A stretch of DNA of 22,790 nucleotides, taken from assembly GCA_036525535.1 (NCBI GenBank), contig DATDAH010000373.1:1-22790 (forward strand), read 5' to 3'. Positions 12,866 to 20,400 of the stretch are shown in pieces (within the stretch, counting starts at the first letter, position 1; each line of letters starts with the position of its first letter). This DNA comes from DATDAH01 sp036525535. GTDB taxonomy: Bacteria; Actinomycetota; Acidimicrobiia; Acidimicrobiales; DATDAH01. The notes below the pieces were generated by a model. The model had not been told where the DNA came from and did not search any database. It saw only the letters and a program-made list of their open reading frames with translations. The translations under genes were made by a program, and so were the position numbers.

Positions 12866-14280
12866 CGGGCGAGGGGCCGCGGACCGACCTCGTCGAGGCC
12901 AGGCCGTCGGGGGTAGTCGGCGAGGGCCAGCCCGACGTCGACGCGCACGCCGTCGCCCTCCGGGGTGATCACGGCCTGGTTGACGAGAAGCGAGAAGGTC
13001 AGGTCGTCACCGTCGGGCACGGTCACCACGCCGGAGAGGGCCCGGGCCTCGTTGAGCGAGCCGGTCTTGGCGCGGAGCCGACCCTCCGCCGGCGTCCCGT
13101 TGAAGGTGGCGGCCAGAGTGCCGGTCTGGCCGGCGATGGCCAGGCCCCGCACGAGGGCCGACCGGGGCCCCGCGTCGGCCAGGACCTGGTGGAGCAGGTC
13201 ACAGGTGACCCGGTTGCTTCCCGACAAGCCGGATCCGTCCTCGGGATCGCTCCCGGACAGGTCGAAGCCGGCCTCGGTGAGGATCGCCTCCACGGCGTCC
13301 GCGCCGGCGGCGGTCGTGCCCGGCCCGCCCCGAGCCACCGCGATCTCCTTCAGCAACAGCTCGGCGGTCTGGTTGTCGGACCAGGTCAGGAGCTGCGCGG
13401 TGATGTCTCGTAACGGGGCGGAGCGCACTTCGGCCACCACCGGCGCCTGCCTGGGGGCGGTCCCGGTCCCGGCCCCACCTGAGACCCGAACGCCTCGCCG
13501 GGTGAGAAGGTCGAGGAACGCCTGGGCCGCGAGCGCCGGTGGGTTGGTCGACGGCGTCTCGGGCGCACCGGGATCTGCGGCCGACGGGAACGAGGAGAAG
13601 CCGTCGTTCACCGAGAGGGCCGAAAGCGGTCCGGTCTGGTTCTGGTCGATGAAGCGGGACGGCCAGCTGCCCACGTAGCGGGCGCTGTCGTAGCGGCTCT
13701 CGTCGCCCAGTACCCGGCCCTGGACCTGTGTCACGCCGGCGTCGACGACCTGATCGGCCAGGTCTTCCAGCGCGGTGTGGGCCTCGGCCTGGCTGTCCGA
13801 CGTGCCCGCGTAGCGCCGGGTGGTGAGAAGCGGATCACCACCCCCGACCAACCAGAGGTCACCGGCGACGACACCCTGTCGGGTCGGCTCCGACGCGGCC
13901 TTGACCGTCGTGGTGAAGCGCTGGCGCGGCCCGAGCTCGTCCAGCGCCGCGGCCGCCACGAGGACCTTCTCGTTGGAGGCGGGGATCAGCCCCGTGCCGG
14001 CCTGGTGGTCGATGATCGGCCGGCCCCCGGCGTCCACGACCAGGCAGGTGTCGGGTGGGGCCCCGTCGACCAGGCCGGTCAGGGCCGTCGTGAGGCGGCG
14101 GTCCGCGATGTCCTCGGTGATGTGCTCGGGGACCCGCCGGGCCGAGAGCACCGGGGTCACCGGCGACTCGATGGCCACCGCCGCGTCTGCGGTGTCGCCG
14201 CCCGTGTCGGCGTAGACGGCGCCGATCCCGCATCCCAGGGCGACGACCACCAGCAGCAGGGGGACGGCGAGTCGGCGCAT
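12862..14280 (-). CDS. dacB: D-alanyl-D-alanine carboxypeptidase/endopeptidase (PBP4, S13)
   Basis: The 472-residue protein has an N-terminal hydrophobic signal segment (about 3-23) and the three active-site motifs of the S13 penicillin-binding proteins: Ser102-Asn-Glu-Lys105 (PASNEK), Ser301-Asp-Asn303 and Lys405-Thr-Gly407. The long stretch between the first two motifs (about 195 residues) is the insertion typical of PBP4/DacB. The enzyme trims peptidoglycan stem peptides outside the membrane and may cut 4,3-crosslinks. Cys17 is within the signal segment in LGCG, which resembles a lipobox only loosely. It starts 7 bp after the acyl-CoA synthetase alpha gene and overlaps the LON-domain gene, so co-expression is likely. 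Confidence 0.93.
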   Translation of the reverse strand: MRRLAVPLLLVVVALGCGIGAVYADTGGDTADAAVAIESPVTPVLSARRVPEHITEDIADRRLTTALTGLVDGAPPDTCLVVDAGGRPIIDHQAGTGLIPASNEKVLVAAAALDELGPRQRFTTTVKAASEPTRQGVVAGDLWLVGGGDPLLTTRRYAGTSDSQAEAHTALEDLADQVVDAGVTQVQGRVLGDESRYDSARYVGSWPSRFIDQNQTGPLSALSVNDGFSSFPSAADPGAPETPSTNPPALAAQAFLDLLTRRGVRVSGGAGTGTAPRQAPVVAEVRSAPLRDITAQLLTWSDNQTAELLLKEIAVARGGPGTTAAGADAVEAILTEAGFDLSGSDPEDGSGLSGSNRVTCDLLHQVLADAGPRSALVRGLAIAGQTGTLAATFNGTPAEGRLRAKTGSLNEARALSGVVTVPDGDDLTFSLLVNQAVITPEGDGVRVDVGLALADYPRRPGLDEVGPRPLAR

Positions 14281-14287
14281 GAGTCGG

Positions 14288-15754
14288 TCAGTGCCCCCGG
14301 CGTCGGCGGTAGCGGGCGTAGCGCCAGAGGTGGTCGAGGGCGGTCACCGCCCGGTTGGAGGAGGCGTAGCAGAGGCGACCCGTGGCCCGCACCGCCGCCG
14401 GACCGGCGTTGGTGGGGTCGGACACCGCCAGCTCCGTAGCGGTCAGGATCGGCTTGCCCGAGGCCTCGGACAGCTCCGCCGCGGCCTGGGCGAACCGGGC
14501 GTCTTGGCGCTCGTGGTACTCGACGATGCGCTCGAGGCCGTGGTCCGGGTAGAAGCGCCCTTCGCGCTCCATGCGAGCCAGGTTCGACTGGATGCCGAGG
14601 CCGAGGAAGATGACGGCGTCGACGTCGCGGTGGTTGACCACGATCTCCATCACCTGGGGAATGGTGTCGCGGGTCTCGCTACCGGCCAGGTCGATCGGGT
14701 TGTTGCGGCTCCAGCGAGGCGGCAGGTGCTGGTCGATCTCGGCCTTGAGGTCGTCGGGCAGGGCCAGCAGCTCCAGGCTGGAGCGGGCGATGGCGTCGGC
14801 GGTGACCACGCCCCAGCCTCCGGCGGTCGTGTAGACGGCGACCCGCGGGCCCTTGGGCAGGGGCTGGGTGGCGAAGGTGGCGGCAGCCTCGTAGGCCTCC
14901 TCGATGGTGGCGGCCCGGGTGATGCCCGCCTGGCGGCAGGCCCCGTCGAACACGGCGTCGTCGGCGGCCAGGGCCCCGGTGTGGCTCGACGCGGCAGCCG
15001 CCCCGCTGGAGGTGGCCCCACCTTTCACGACCACGAGGGGCTTCTGGGCGACGACGCGGCGCGTGCGGTCGTAGAACGCGCGGCCGTCCTCGATGCCCTC
15101 GACGTAGGACAGGCCGACGGCGGTCGCGGGGTCACGGGCATAGAACTCGAGGAAGTCGGGCACGTCGACCGCCGCGGAGTTGCCGGCGCTGACGGCCCGG
15201 CTCACGCCGATGCCGGAGAGCTGGGCCCAGTTCATGAAGGACGACACGAAGTTGCCCGACTGGCTGGCGATGCCGATGCGGCCGGCCGGCGGATAGGGGG
15301 CGACGATCTGCGCACAGAGGTCCGCAGGCGTGGAGATGAGGCCCTGGCCGTTGGGGCCCACCAGCAGGATCCCCAACTCGGCGGCGAGGGCGACCAGGTC
15401 GTCCTCGGCCCGCCGACCCTCGGGGCCGGCCTCCCGGTAGCCGGCCGAGGCCACGAAGGCGGCCCGGATGCCTTTGGTGGCACAGGCCCTCAGGAGGGCG
15501 GGGTTGGCGGCCGCCGGGGTGCAGACGAAGACCAGGTCGATCTCGCCGTCCGGGAGATCGTCGACGTCGGCCACCGTCGGGACGCCGAGGACCTCGGCGC
15601 CCTCCCGGTTGGTGGCGAAGACCTTGCCCTGATAGCCGGCGCTGAGGATGTTGTGGAGGGCCACGAACCCGAACTTGCCGGGGTGGGTCGACGCCCCGGC
15701 GACCACGATCCCCCGGGGCTCGAAGAGCGCGAGGAAGGGGTCGCGCTCGCTCAC
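14288..15754 (-). CDS. ADP-forming acyl-CoA synthetase, alpha subunit
   Basis: This 488-residue protein has an N-terminal CoA-binding Rossmann domain (IVVAGASTHPGKFG, residues 16-29) and two succinyl-CoA-ligase-like flavodoxin domains. LVGPNGQGLI (131-140) and GIASQSGNFV (161-170) are conserved family segments. His258 in SSHTGALA matches the phosphorylated His257 of Pyrococcus acetyl-CoA synthetase alpha. With the beta subunit it interconverts acyl-CoA, ADP and phosphate with the free acid, CoA and ATP. Its start overlaps the beta gene stop by 4 nt. Many bacteria have the two subunits fused; here they are separate. The acyl substrate cannot be read from the sequence. Confidence 0.9.
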   Translation of the reverse strand: MSERDPFLALFEPRGIVVAGASTHPGKFGFVALHNILSAGYQGKVFATNREGAEVLGVPTVADVDDLPDGEIDLVFVCTPAAANPALLRACATKGIRAAFVASAGYREAGPEGRRAEDDLVALAAELGILLVGPNGQGLISTPADLCAQIVAPYPPAGRIGIASQSGNFVSSFMNWAQLSGIGVSRAVSAGNSAAVDVPDFLEFYARDPATAVGLSYVEGIEDGRAFYDRTRRVVAQKPLVVVKGGATSSGAAAASSHTGALAADDAVFDGACRQAGITRAATIEEAYEAAATFATQPLPKGPRVAVYTTAGGWGVVTADAIARSSLELLALPDDLKAEIDQHLPPRWSRNNPIDLAGSETRDTIPQVMEIVVNHRDVDAVIFLGLGIQSNLARMEREGRFYPDHGLERIVEYHERQDARFAQAAAELSEASGKPILTATELAVSDPTNAGPAAVRATGRLCYASSNRAVTALDHLWRYARYRRRRGH

Positions 15755-16446
15755 GTCGACACCTCCACGAGGGCGTCGACGGCGATCGGCTTCCCGTCGA
15801 CGACGAGGAGCGGGTTGAGGTCAGCCGAGGCCACGTCGTCACGCTCCACGGCGACGGCGGAGAGGGCGAGCAGGACGTCCTCGACCGCGGTGCGGTCCAC
15901 CGCGGGCTCGCCCCGGACCTCGCCCAGCAGGGCCTGCGTGCGGAGCTGGTCGACCATGTCGGCGGCGTCGACCCGCTCGATCGGGGCCAGCCGGAAGGCG
16001 ACGTCGGCGAGAGCCTCGGCCAGGATCCCGCCGATGCCCAGCATCACCGTCGGTCCGAACTGGGGATCGCGGTGGATGCCCGCGATCAGCTCCCGACTGG
16101 CCGCCAGGAACGGGGCGATCAGCACCGAGACCGCCCCGTCCTCGGGACGGGCTGCGGCCAGGAGCTCGGTGGTCGCGGTCTCGACCGCCTCTGCATCGGA
16201 CAGGTTCAGCCGGACCAGCCCGCGCTCGGTCTTGTGGGCGATGCCCTCCCCGTTCAGCTTGGCCACCACGGGGAAGCCGATCTCGGTCGCGGCGGCACTG
16301 GCGGCGGCGACGTCATCGGCGACGATCTCGGGGGCGAACGGGATGCCGTAGCCCGCGAGGAGGCGTTTGGACTCGTCCTCGGGCAGGGTGCGGGAGCCGG
16401 ACACGGGCGAGAACGGTAGGGCCTGGCTCAGGGTTCGCAGGTCCAC
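15751..16446 (-). CDS. ADP-forming acyl-CoA synthetase, beta (ATP-grasp) subunit
   Basis: The 231-residue protein is the size of archaeal AcdB. It has the ATP-grasp segment GFPVVAKLNGEGIAHK, in which His71 corresponds to the second phospho-histidine His71 of Pyrococcus beta. DPQFGPTVMLGIGGILAEAL and ADLNPLLVVDGK follow. The usual D-GGV after the histidine is replaced by ERGLV, a small variation. It passes phosphate between ADP and the alpha-subunit histidine. The GTG at 16446 lies 22 bp after the TetR gene, and length and alignment to the family support this start. A 14-bp palindrome overlaps the start codon. Confidence 0.88.
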   Translation of the reverse strand: MDLRTLSQALPFSPVSGSRTLPEDESKRLLAGYGIPFAPEIVADDVAAASAAATEIGFPVVAKLNGEGIAHKTERGLVRLNLSDAEAVETATTELLAAARPEDGAVSVLIAPFLAASRELIAGIHRDPQFGPTVMLGIGGILAEALADVAFRLAPIERVDAADMVDQLRTQALLGEVRGEPAVDRTAVEDVLLALSAVAVERDDVASADLNPLLVVDGKPIAVDALVEVST

Positions 16447-16457
16447 CCGGCCGGGTG
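16444..16457. promoter_or_regulatory. 14-bp perfect palindrome at the acyl-CoA synthetase start
   Basis: CACCCGGCCGGGTG is self-complementary and begins on the GTG start codon of the beta subunit, in the 22-bp gap after the TetR gene. It could be an RNA hairpin that limits translation of the synthetase or a regulator binding site. G+C-rich sequence makes short palindromes common, so support is weak. Confidence 0.25.
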
Positions 16458-16468
16458 CACGGGTCGGC

Positions 16469-17080
16469 TCAGGGTTCGAGGGCGGCGCGGAAGAAGCGAC
16501 GGACGTGCTCGAGCCGGGCGGCCAGGGCCTCGTCGCTCAGGGGGTCCTTGCCGAGCATGCCGACCAGCACGGGCGCGTCGGCGAAGTAGCTGAGCAGGGC
16601 GCCGTACCCGGTGAGCAGGAGCTGTTCGGGGTCGTGCTCGCGGAAGCGGCCCGCCTCCATCTCCCGCCGGAAGAAGGCCGCGGCGCGTTGGAACATGGGG
16701 CGCAACGCCTCGCCGAGGTCCATGCCGAGGTGGGAGGCACCCTCGAGGAACTCCCGGCGCACGATGCGCACGAAGTGGGGGTTCTCCTTGAAGAACTCGA
16801 AGCCGGCGGTGATCACGCCGTCGACGCGGTCCCAGCCCACGGTCGGCTCGCCGGTGGCGGCCTGGACCCGCTCGTACCACTCGCTCAGGGCCCGCTCGAA
16901 GACCTCTCGGTAGAGGGTCTCCTTGGAGGCGAAGTGGTGCAGGAGGGTGGGCCGGCGGATCCCGACGGTCTCGGCGATGTCGTTCAGCGACGTGCCCGCG
17001 AAGCCGTTCTGGGCGAACAGCTCTTCGGCGGCAACGAGGATCTCGTCCCGGCGCGAAAGGGGCAGCGCTGACTCGGACAC
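16469..17080 (-). CDS. TetR-family transcriptional regulator
   Basis: From the GTG at 17080 the protein has 203 residues. The DNA-binding domain is clear: RRDEILVAAEELFAQNGFAG, then TSLNDIAETVGIRRPTLLHHF and ASKETLYREVFERAL (about 9-57). The C-terminal ligand-binding domain (about 75-203) is all-helical. The start has AAGG about 7 nt upstream; an ATG at 17125 is possible. The reading frame stays open far upstream over the antisense strand of nagA, which is not coding. It lies 22 bp before the acyl-CoA synthetase genes and is divergent from nagA, so it probably controls its own operon, perhaps in response to an acyl-CoA or fatty acid. The ligand is not known. Confidence 0.9.
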   Translation of the reverse strand: MSESALPLSRRDEILVAAEELFAQNGFAGTSLNDIAETVGIRRPTLLHHFASKETLYREVFERALSEWYERVQAATGEPTVGWDRVDGVITAGFEFFKENPHFVRIVRREFLEGASHLGMDLGEALRPMFQRAAAFFRREMEAGRFREHDPEQLLLTGYGALLSYFADAPVLVGMLGKDPLSDEALAARLEHVRRFFRAALEP

Positions 17081-17089
17081 GATGCCTTG

Positions 17090-17095
17090 ACGGTA
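17090..17095 (-). promoter_or_regulatory. Candidate -10 element for tetR
   Basis: TACCGT (minus strand) fits TANNNT and is followed by 9 nt and the GTG at 17080, which gives an almost leaderless transcript. The AAGG ribosome-site candidate lies within those 9 nt, so either mode of initiation is possible. Confidence 0.28.
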
Positions 17096-17155
17096 CACCG
17101 GCCCACCCGCGTCCCCCGGAGGCATCGGTGTCGGGCCCTCGTCCGGGCCTGTCGG

Positions 17156-17161
17156 TAGCGT
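17156..17161 (+). promoter_or_regulatory. Candidate -10 element for leaderless nagA transcript
   Basis: TAGCGT is followed by 6 nt (CCGAGG) and the nagA ATG at 17168, which places the predicted transcription start on the A of the start codon. The AGG directly next to the ATG is too close to act as a ribosome site. Confidence 0.4.
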
Positions 17162-17167
17162 CCGAGG

Positions 17168-18265
17168 ATGCACTCCCGGATCCGCGCCGCGGCATCCGTC
17201 CTGCCCGATGGCCGGCGCGGACCCACCGAGCTCGAGGTGGTCAACGGCCGCCTCGCCGCGGTCCGTCCGCTGGTCGACGGTGGATTGCCCGAGTGGACCC
17301 TGGTGCCGGGTTTCGTGGACCTCCAGGTCAACGGCATCGGGGTGGTGGACGTGGCCGTCGACATCGACCGGCACTGGCGGGAACTGGACCGATCGCTCAT
17401 CAGCCAGGGGGTGACGGCGTGGTACCCGACGCTGGTCAGCGCGCCCCTGGACAGCTACGCCGCCTCGTTGGCTCGGATCGAGGGCACAAGGGGTCGGCCC
17501 GGGGTTCGGCCGGCGATCCTGGGCACGCACCTGGAGGGACCCTTCCTGGGCGGTCGGCCCGGGGCCCATCCGGACGGGTTCGTCACGCCCCCTGATGCGG
17601 AGTGGTTCGCCGGGCTCGATCCGGTGGTCCGGTTGATGACGCTCGGCCCCGAGGCGCCCGGAGCGGTGGACCTCGTGCCGGACCTGGTAGCACGAGACGT
17701 CGTCGTCGCGCTGGGCCACACGGCGGCGACGCCGGAGGAGGTCACGGCGGCCGTCGACGCCGGGGCCACGCTCTTCACCCACCTGTTCAACGCCTCCGGG
17801 ACGGTGGGGGCTCGCTCCCCCGGCCCCGTCGGCGTTGCGCTCACCGATGACCGCCTGGCCGTCTCCGTCATCGCCGACCTGGTCCACGTGGACCCCGTCA
17901 CCCTCGCCGTCGTCTTCCGGGCCAAGCCCGCCGATCGGGTCGTGCTCGTCACCGACGCCGTGGCCTGGCAGTCGGCGTGGGCGAAGGATCAGGGCATCAC
18001 GATGGTCGACGGGGCGCCCCGCCTGCCGGACGGGACGATCGCGGGCAGCGCGCTCACGATGGACCTGGCCGTGCGCAACCTGGTGCAGGTCGTCGGCGTG
18101 GACCTCGTGGACGCCGTCCGCGCCGCGTCCACCAACCCGGCGCGGGTGATGGGCCATGCCGATCGAGGCGTCCTGGCCGTCGGGGCCCGAGCCGATGTCG
18201 TCGCCCTCGACGCCGACCTCGAGGTGGCCCAGGTCTGGATCGCCGGCCAAGCCGTGCTCGACTGA
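17168..18265 (+). CDS. nagA: N-acetylglucosamine-6-phosphate deacetylase
   Basis: The 365-residue protein belongs to the amidohydrolase superfamily. Family segments are VPGFVDLQVNG (46-56), GTHLEGPFLGG with metal-binding Glu123, ALGHTAAT with His184, THLFNA with His205, ADLVHVDP with His240, LVTDA with catalytic Asp263 and GSALTMD. It removes acetate from N-acetylglucosamine-6-phosphate, feeding amino-sugar recycling. There is no nagB, sugar transporter or kinase beside it, so it is an isolated gene in this window. It could serve cell-wall recycling alongside DacB, but that is inference. It is slightly shorter than E. coli NagA. The stop is 7 bp from the convergent ECF42 gene. Confidence 0.9.
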   Translation: MHSRIRAAASVLPDGRRGPTELEVVNGRLAAVRPLVDGGLPEWTLVPGFVDLQVNGIGVVDVAVDIDRHWRELDRSLISQGVTAWYPTLVSAPLDSYAASLARIEGTRGRPGVRPAILGTHLEGPFLGGRPGAHPDGFVTPPDAEWFAGLDPVVRLMTLGPEAPGAVDLVPDLVARDVVVALGHTAATPEEVTAAVDAGATLFTHLFNASGTVGARSPGPVGVALTDDRLAVSVIADLVHVDPVTLAVVFRAKPADRVVLVTDAVAWQSAWAKDQGITMVDGAPRLPDGTIAGSALTMDLAVRNLVQVVGVDLVDAVRAASTNPARVMGHADRGVLAVGARADVVALDADLEVAQVWIAGQAVLD

Positions 18266-18272
18266 CGGCACG

Positions 18273-19487
18273 TCAGGCCAACGTCGCTCGTCGGCTCTCG
18301 AGGAAGCGGCGTTCGGTCTCGTTGGTCACCACCTCGAGGGCCCGGTCGTAGGCGGTGGCGGCCTCCTCCGGGCGGTCGAGGCGGACCAGGAGGTCGGCGC
18401 GGGTGGCGTGGTACAGGTGGTAGCCGTCGAGGTCGAGGCCCTCCACCTCGACCAGGCCCGCCGCCGGGCCCTCGACTTCGGCCAGTGCGACGGCCCGGTT
18501 CAGAGCCACGACGGGGCTCGGGTTCAGCGTGAGGAGATGGTCGTAGTTGGCCAGGATCTGCGACCAGTCGGTGTCGGTCGCCGACCGGGCCTCGCTGTGC
18601 ACGGCGTTGATGGCGGCTTGGAGCTGGTAGGGGCCGGGCAAGCCGCGGCGGATGCAGGCGGCGACGATGGCCTGACCCTCGGCGGCCAGGTCAGGGTCCC
18701 AGAGCTCGCGGTCCTGGTCACCGAGGAGGACGATCGACCCGTCGGCCGCGGTGCGGGCGGGTCGGCGGGACTCGGTGAGCAGGAGCAAGGCGAGCAGTCC
18801 GTGGACCTCGGGCTCGTCGGGCATCAGGTCGGTCAGCAGCCGGGCGAGGCGGATGGCCTCGGCGGCCAGGTCCTCCCGGCCCAGCTCGTCGCCCTCGCTG
18901 GCGGTGTAGCCCTCGTTGAAGATCAGGTAGACGACGGCCAGCACCGGACGCAAGCGGTCCGGCAGTTCGGCGTCGCCGGGCACCCGGTACGGGATCTTGG
19001 CGTCCCGGATCTTGCGCTTGGCTCGGACCAGGCGCTGGGCCATCGTCGGCTCCGGGACCAGAAAGGCCTTGGCGATGGCTCCGGTCTCCAGGCCACCGAG
19101 GAGGCGCAGGGTGAGGGCCACCTGGGCCTCGGTGGCCAGAGACGGGTGGCAGCAGGTGAACATCAGCCGGAGGCGGTCGTCGCGCACGGGTCCGGTCTCC
19201 TCAGGGGGCTCGTCGGGGTCATGGAGCTGGCTGGCCTGGATGTGACGGTCGTGGCGGGTGGACTCGCGCCGGAAGCGGTCGATCGAACGGTTCTTGGCCG
19301 TGGTCAGGATCCAACCCCCGGGATTCGGGGGTACGCCCTTGACCGGCCACTGCTCGGCGGCGACCAGGAACGCCTCCTGGACCGCCTCCTCGGCGATGTC
19401 GATGTCACCGAAGAGGCGGATCAGGGTGGCCACGACCGCGCCCCGCTCCTCGCGGAAGAGGCGTTCGAGGTCGACGTCCTGGGTCAT
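18273..19487 (-). CDS. ECF42-type RNA polymerase sigma factor with C-terminal TPR-like region
   Basis: The 404-residue protein has sigma region 2 (about 8-77, including AVQEAFLVAAEQWP and NPGGWILTTAKNRSIDRFRRE) and region 4 (about 110-165). A long helical C-terminal extension (about 180-404) contains LIFNEGYTASEGDEL, LLALLLL, NPSPVVALNRAVA and a TPR-like end, TRADLLVRLDRPEEAATAYDRAL. This is the ECF42 architecture, in which the C-terminal TPR region replaces a classical anti-sigma factor. The DGPF/YCII gene 11 bp upstream on the same strand is the characteristic partner. In Streptomyces, ECF42 factors direct transcription of their linked DGPF genes. The input signal is unknown. Confidence 0.92.
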   Translation of the reverse strand: MTQDVDLERLFREERGAVVATLIRLFGDIDIAEEAVQEAFLVAAEQWPVKGVPPNPGGWILTTAKNRSIDRFRRESTRHDRHIQASQLHDPDEPPEETGPVRDDRLRLMFTCCHPSLATEAQVALTLRLLGGLETGAIAKAFLVPEPTMAQRLVRAKRKIRDAKIPYRVPGDAELPDRLRPVLAVVYLIFNEGYTASEGDELGREDLAAEAIRLARLLTDLMPDEPEVHGLLALLLLTESRRPARTAADGSIVLLGDQDRELWDPDLAAEGQAIVAACIRRGLPGPYQLQAAINAVHSEARSATDTDWSQILANYDHLLTLNPSPVVALNRAVALAEVEGPAAGLVEVEGLDLDGYHLYHATRADLLVRLDRPEEAATAYDRALEVVTNETERRFLESRRATLA

Positions 19488-19498
19488 CGGTCCGGGCT

Positions 19499-19867
19499 TC
19501 AGGCCTCAGGCTCGTCCTGGAAGGGGCGGACCTCGACGTCACCGCCACAGGCCACGGCGGCCTTCTTGGCCCAGTCGAGGGCATCGTCCAGGTCCGCCGC
19601 CTCGATGATCCAGAAGCCGCCCAGGTACTCCTTGGTCTCGGCGAACGGGCCGTCGGTGACGAGGGTGTCGCCGTCCTTCAGCCGAACCGTCGTCGTGGCG
19701 TCCTTGTCGTGGAGGCCGCCGCCGAAGACCCACGCCTCGGCCGCCATCATCTCGGCGTTGACGGCGTCGACGGCCTTGAAGGTCGCCTGCATCTCATCGG
19801 GCGTCATCGCCGCCATGCGGGCGTCGTCGACGGGATCGTGGTGCACGGAAAGCATGTACTGGCTCAT
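19499..19867 (-). CDS. DGPF/YCII-domain protein
   Basis: The 122-residue protein starts MSQYMLSVHHDP and contains the namesake motif DGPFAETKEYLGGFWIIEA (about residues 72-90), then ALDWAKKAA and EVRPF. The YCII/DGPF fold is a small ferredoxin-like domain with a conserved His-Asp pair; enzymatic activity is not established for this branch. The ATG has AAGGAG about 8 nt upstream. It is first in a two-gene unit with the ECF42 sigma factor and is the expected target of that factor. Confidence 0.9.
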   Translation of the reverse strand: MSQYMLSVHHDPVDDARMAAMTPDEMQATFKAVDAVNAEMMAAEAWVFGGGLHDKDATTTVRLKDGDTLVTDGPFAETKEYLGGFWIIEAADLDDALDWAKKAAVACGGDVEVRPFQDEPEA

Positions 19868-19916
19868 CGGTGTCTCCTTGTCCGGGACCCGGCACGGCAC
19901 CGGTTCCTGCCCTGTC

Positions 19917-19943
19917 TACGAACGACCGGCTCCGGAATCGACA
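19917..19943 (-). promoter_or_regulatory. Candidate ECF42-dependent promoter of the DGPF gene
   Basis: On the minus strand TGTCGA (19943-19938) is followed after 17 nt by CGTAGA (starting at 19920). TGTCGA is the -35 reported for ECF42 promoters in Streptomyces; the -10 part is only roughly like the reported CG-rich motif. The site lies about 50 bp before the DGPF start. CCCTGTC (19910-19916) and GACAGGG (19940-19946) form an inverted repeat around it. Confidence 0.45.
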
Positions 19944-19997
19944 GGGTGGGCGAAGTTTCTCCCGAACCGACCAGGCCGCGCCGCGCGACCGACTCGC

Positions 19998-20003
19998 TAC
20001 CGT
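19998..20003 (+). promoter_or_regulatory. Candidate -10 element, leaderless start of the 20011 gene
   Basis: TACCGT is followed by 7 nt and a GTG at 20011, placing transcription on or beside the start codon. No ribosome-binding site is visible before this GTG, which agrees with leaderless translation. Confidence 0.38.
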
Positions 20004-20010
20004 CCCCGAC

Positions 20011-20400
20011 GTGGAGATCCTCTCCGCCCTGTTCGTGGACAACGTCGACCTACGGCCAGCCGAGGGCGGGGCCTCCCGCATCGACCTGACCGGGGTTCAG
20101 TTCTCGGCCGTGGCCCCCTCACCCCTCCCCCTCACCTGGGCGCCACACCTCTCGGTGATCATCCGGTGTGCCCCCGACGAGCCGGGAGCGGGCGTGCTCG
20201 AGGTCATCTACGAGCGGGACGGCGAGCAGCTGGCCCGCAACGTGCAGCCCCTCGAGGTGGAGCCGGGCAAGTTCACCCAACGCCTCGTGCGGGGTGAGAT
20301 CGATTTCGAGGAGTACGGGACGATCGTGGCCAGGTGCCGCGTCGACCAGGGTCCGGTGCTCAACGTGCCCTACACCATGCTGGCGCCGCCAGAGTCATGA
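20011..20400 (+). CDS. Small beta-rich protein, unknown, coupled to FIST gene
   Basis: The 129-residue protein begins VEILSALFVDNVDLRPAEGG and alternates hydrophobic and polar residues through most of its length (LSVIIRCAP, LEVIYERDGEQLA, GTIVARCRVDQG, LNVPYTMLAPP), suggesting an immunoglobulin-like beta sandwich. It has no signal peptide or membrane span. It loosely resembles DUF6941-type proteins, but I cannot confirm this. The GTG at 20011 is chosen because the protein-like pattern begins there and a TACCGT lies 7 nt before it; the frame is open to 19870 without coding character. It overlaps the FIST gene by 4 nt (ATGA), so the two are probably made together. Confidence 0.7.
   Translation: MEILSALFVDNVDLRPAEGGASRIDLTGVQFSAVAPSPLPLTWAPHLSVIIRCAPDEPGAGVLEVIYERDGEQLARNVQPLEVEPGKFTQRLVRGEIDFEEYGTIVARCRVDQGPVLNVPYTMLAPPES

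Noticed and set aside
14279..16351. 690-codon plus-strand open frame
   Set aside because: It is the shadow of the acyl-CoA synthetase genes in G+C-rich DNA; its translation is Gly/Val/Asp-rich without recognisable domains.
17081..18271. Long minus-strand frame extending the TetR gene upstream to 18271
   Set aside because: It is antisense to the well-supported nagA gene, has low-complexity Asp/Gly/Arg-rich translation and no family similarity; the TetR domain starts near 17080.
18156..20297. 713-codon plus-strand open frame
   Set aside because: It is antisense to the ECF42 and DGPF genes, which have clear family motifs; the frame is a composition artefact.
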